From Paraescarpia echinospica (Eukaryota > Annelida > Polychaeta > Sabellida > Siboglinidae), in the NCBI GenBank assembly GCA_020002185.1, contig CM034544.1, positions 33,046,066-33,110,065 on the forward strand: 64,000 bases of DNA, in the 5' to 3' direction. A model generated the notes under the pieces. That model was not told where the DNA came from, did not search any database, and was given only the letters and a program-made list of their open reading frames with translations. Position numbers and translations under genes: made by a program. Positions 62,791 to 64,000 of this stretch are shown in pieces (the stretch's first letter is position 1; each line of letters begins with the position of its first letter).

Positions 62791-64000
62791 TACTTTCGTA
62801 TGTCATAGTTGATTAGAATAGCATTTTACCGCATTGCAAGCGCTTAGCGTTCGGGGCACACAATTGATGACGATGGTTTTGAAAATAGGCAAACGTTCTG
62901 CAACACATTATTTTGTTAGATAAAAAACAGATAATATCCTTGTAAGCGTATCTGCATCGTAACTGCTAAAAGACATTAACATTAGAAAATGTGGCATAAA
63001 CTCATTATGGTCAAGAAATACTGTATGTGGCATTAATTGCCATAATTGGGTTAGGTTTATTGTTTGTTATTAAAAGTATTCCTAACTGAGCAGTTAGTCG
63101 CTTGGTGGCGACACCGCTGCGGCCGTCACAGCCGCACCAGCATCAGTCGGCCTAATGAGTGTTTTTCAACTGAACTTAGGCCTAATTGTTCAGAGACAAT
63201 ACATTTGTTGCGTCAATCATCAATGTTTGAATAATTGAGTAGATCGCCAAAAGCTTTAACACACCGGGATCGCCTTGTTATAGCCTTGTTACACTCCGTG
63301 CATTGTCTATGTGTGAGAGACAGGAGTGAATGTCACACCTCGTCATCCTCCATTGCCTACGAGAGTCGGGGCCTGTCGTTCTATGTGCGGTCCTCTACCA
63401 CTATTCACCGAGCACCACACTGGATGTAATGGCTTACAGGATGGGGGCGCCTGCCAAAGTTTCACTATATGTGCCTCTATGTTCGACTCATCGAGAACTA
63501 CTAATCAATGCACCAAATTGAAAGTTTGTATAGGCGGTGTGACGTGTTCGAGTTGAGTGGTTGTTCTTGCACAGACTGCAGACTGTCGGACACGTGATCA
63601 ACCTGATCAGTTTTTTAAATTTTGATACAACTCCTGACGTTGGAGTTATACTCAACTAGTATGTTTAACGTATAGAACCATTATTAACTCGAGCGTCGTG
63701 AATTGTGTTAATCCGAGATCGGCATGAGGCATAAGACAGCTAAGCTGGAAACATAAGAGGTGTAATACTTACACAGACAGTGCACCATCGTATCCAAATC
63801 TATGACACATCGACTTAGACAGTTTTTTTTTTATAAATCACTCGTGTATCACAGACCCCCGGACTTCACAACCCGAGGGTTTAGGTTAAGTTTTTATAGT
63901 TTGGTGACTGCTGCTATTATGGTAAGACGAGAAGAGGTTCGCAGAGGGTGACTGTCAACGCCGCGCCGAGATTATTGTCCGCCCGTCCCTGGAGATCCTT
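62791..64000. other. Unique flank, moderately CpG-rich
   Basis: No gene, RNA or repeat was recognised. Short frames at 63235-63556 show no family features. Confidence 0.4.

Overview
The window looks like animal nuclear DNA, most likely from a marine invertebrate (mollusc-like or another lophotrochozoan; low confidence on the clade). It has no operons, ribosome binding sites or dense ORFs. It does have long AT-rich non-coding stretches, TA-flanked MITEs, tRNA-derived SINE copies, very long dinucleotide and trinucleotide microsatellites, and many minisatellite or satellite arrays. By rough addition about 28 kb of the 64 kb is tandem repeat. Nearly all the long open reading frames are by-products of arrays whose unit length is a multiple of three and whose unit lacks stops.

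Only one protein-coding piece is recognised. On the minus strand at 56665-56479 there is a 62-codon first coding exon with a signal peptide and the N-terminal cysteine motif of a glypican of the GPC3/GPC5 (Dally-like) type. It ends in a perfect GTAAGT splice donor. A compact CpG-rich promoter with CCAAT, CRE-like, octamer and GC-box motifs lies just upstream, at about 56780-56925. The gene reads leftwards and no second exon was recognised, so positions 56478 down to 1 are best read as one first intron of at least 56 kb. The DNA to the right (about 57-64 kb) is the upstream flank and is visibly richer in CpG.

Layout, left to right. 0.8-1.3 kb: TG microsatellite and a 30-bp array. 3.7-7.1 kb: a 45-bp array, a 42-bp array that appears to have grown out of a MITE end, a SINE, and another 45-bp array. 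8.3-12.4 kb: a 23-bp array and a 54-bp array of about 63 copies. 13.0-14.7 kb: a TIR element and a 58-bp array. 16.2-19.6 kb: a 78-bp satellite with 312-bp higher-order structure. 20.9-21.5 kb: a 30-bp array carrying a YY1-like core. 23.5-23.9 kb: a long inverted repeat. 24.7-28.1 kb: a 40/49-bp array and a 54-bp array. 29.1-30.7 kb: a composite 31/58-bp array. 32.1 kb: an intact MITE. 33.4-34.9 kb: a 17-bp array. 35.2 kb: TG microsatellite. 35.9-37.9 kb: a 60-bp array. 38.4 kb: a SINE copy on the minus strand. 40.4-44.0 kb: a 53-bp and a 58-bp array. 44.2 kb: an intact MITE. 44.5-46.2 kb: a nearly identical 845-bp tandem duplication. 46.6-47.4 kb: a 21-bp array. 48.7 kb: a 31-bp array built on an A-box-like motif. 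51.2-51.9 kb: a 36-bp array. 56.2-56.9 kb: glypican exon 1 and promoter. 58.2-62.8 kb: a 24-bp array, a 700-bp GTA microsatellite, and a purine tract followed by a pyrimidine tract.

The most unusual content is not a gene system. It is a first intron that has acted as a nursery for about twenty unrelated satellites, and for at least one of them the founding sequence (a pogo/Tigger-like MITE end) can still be recognised.
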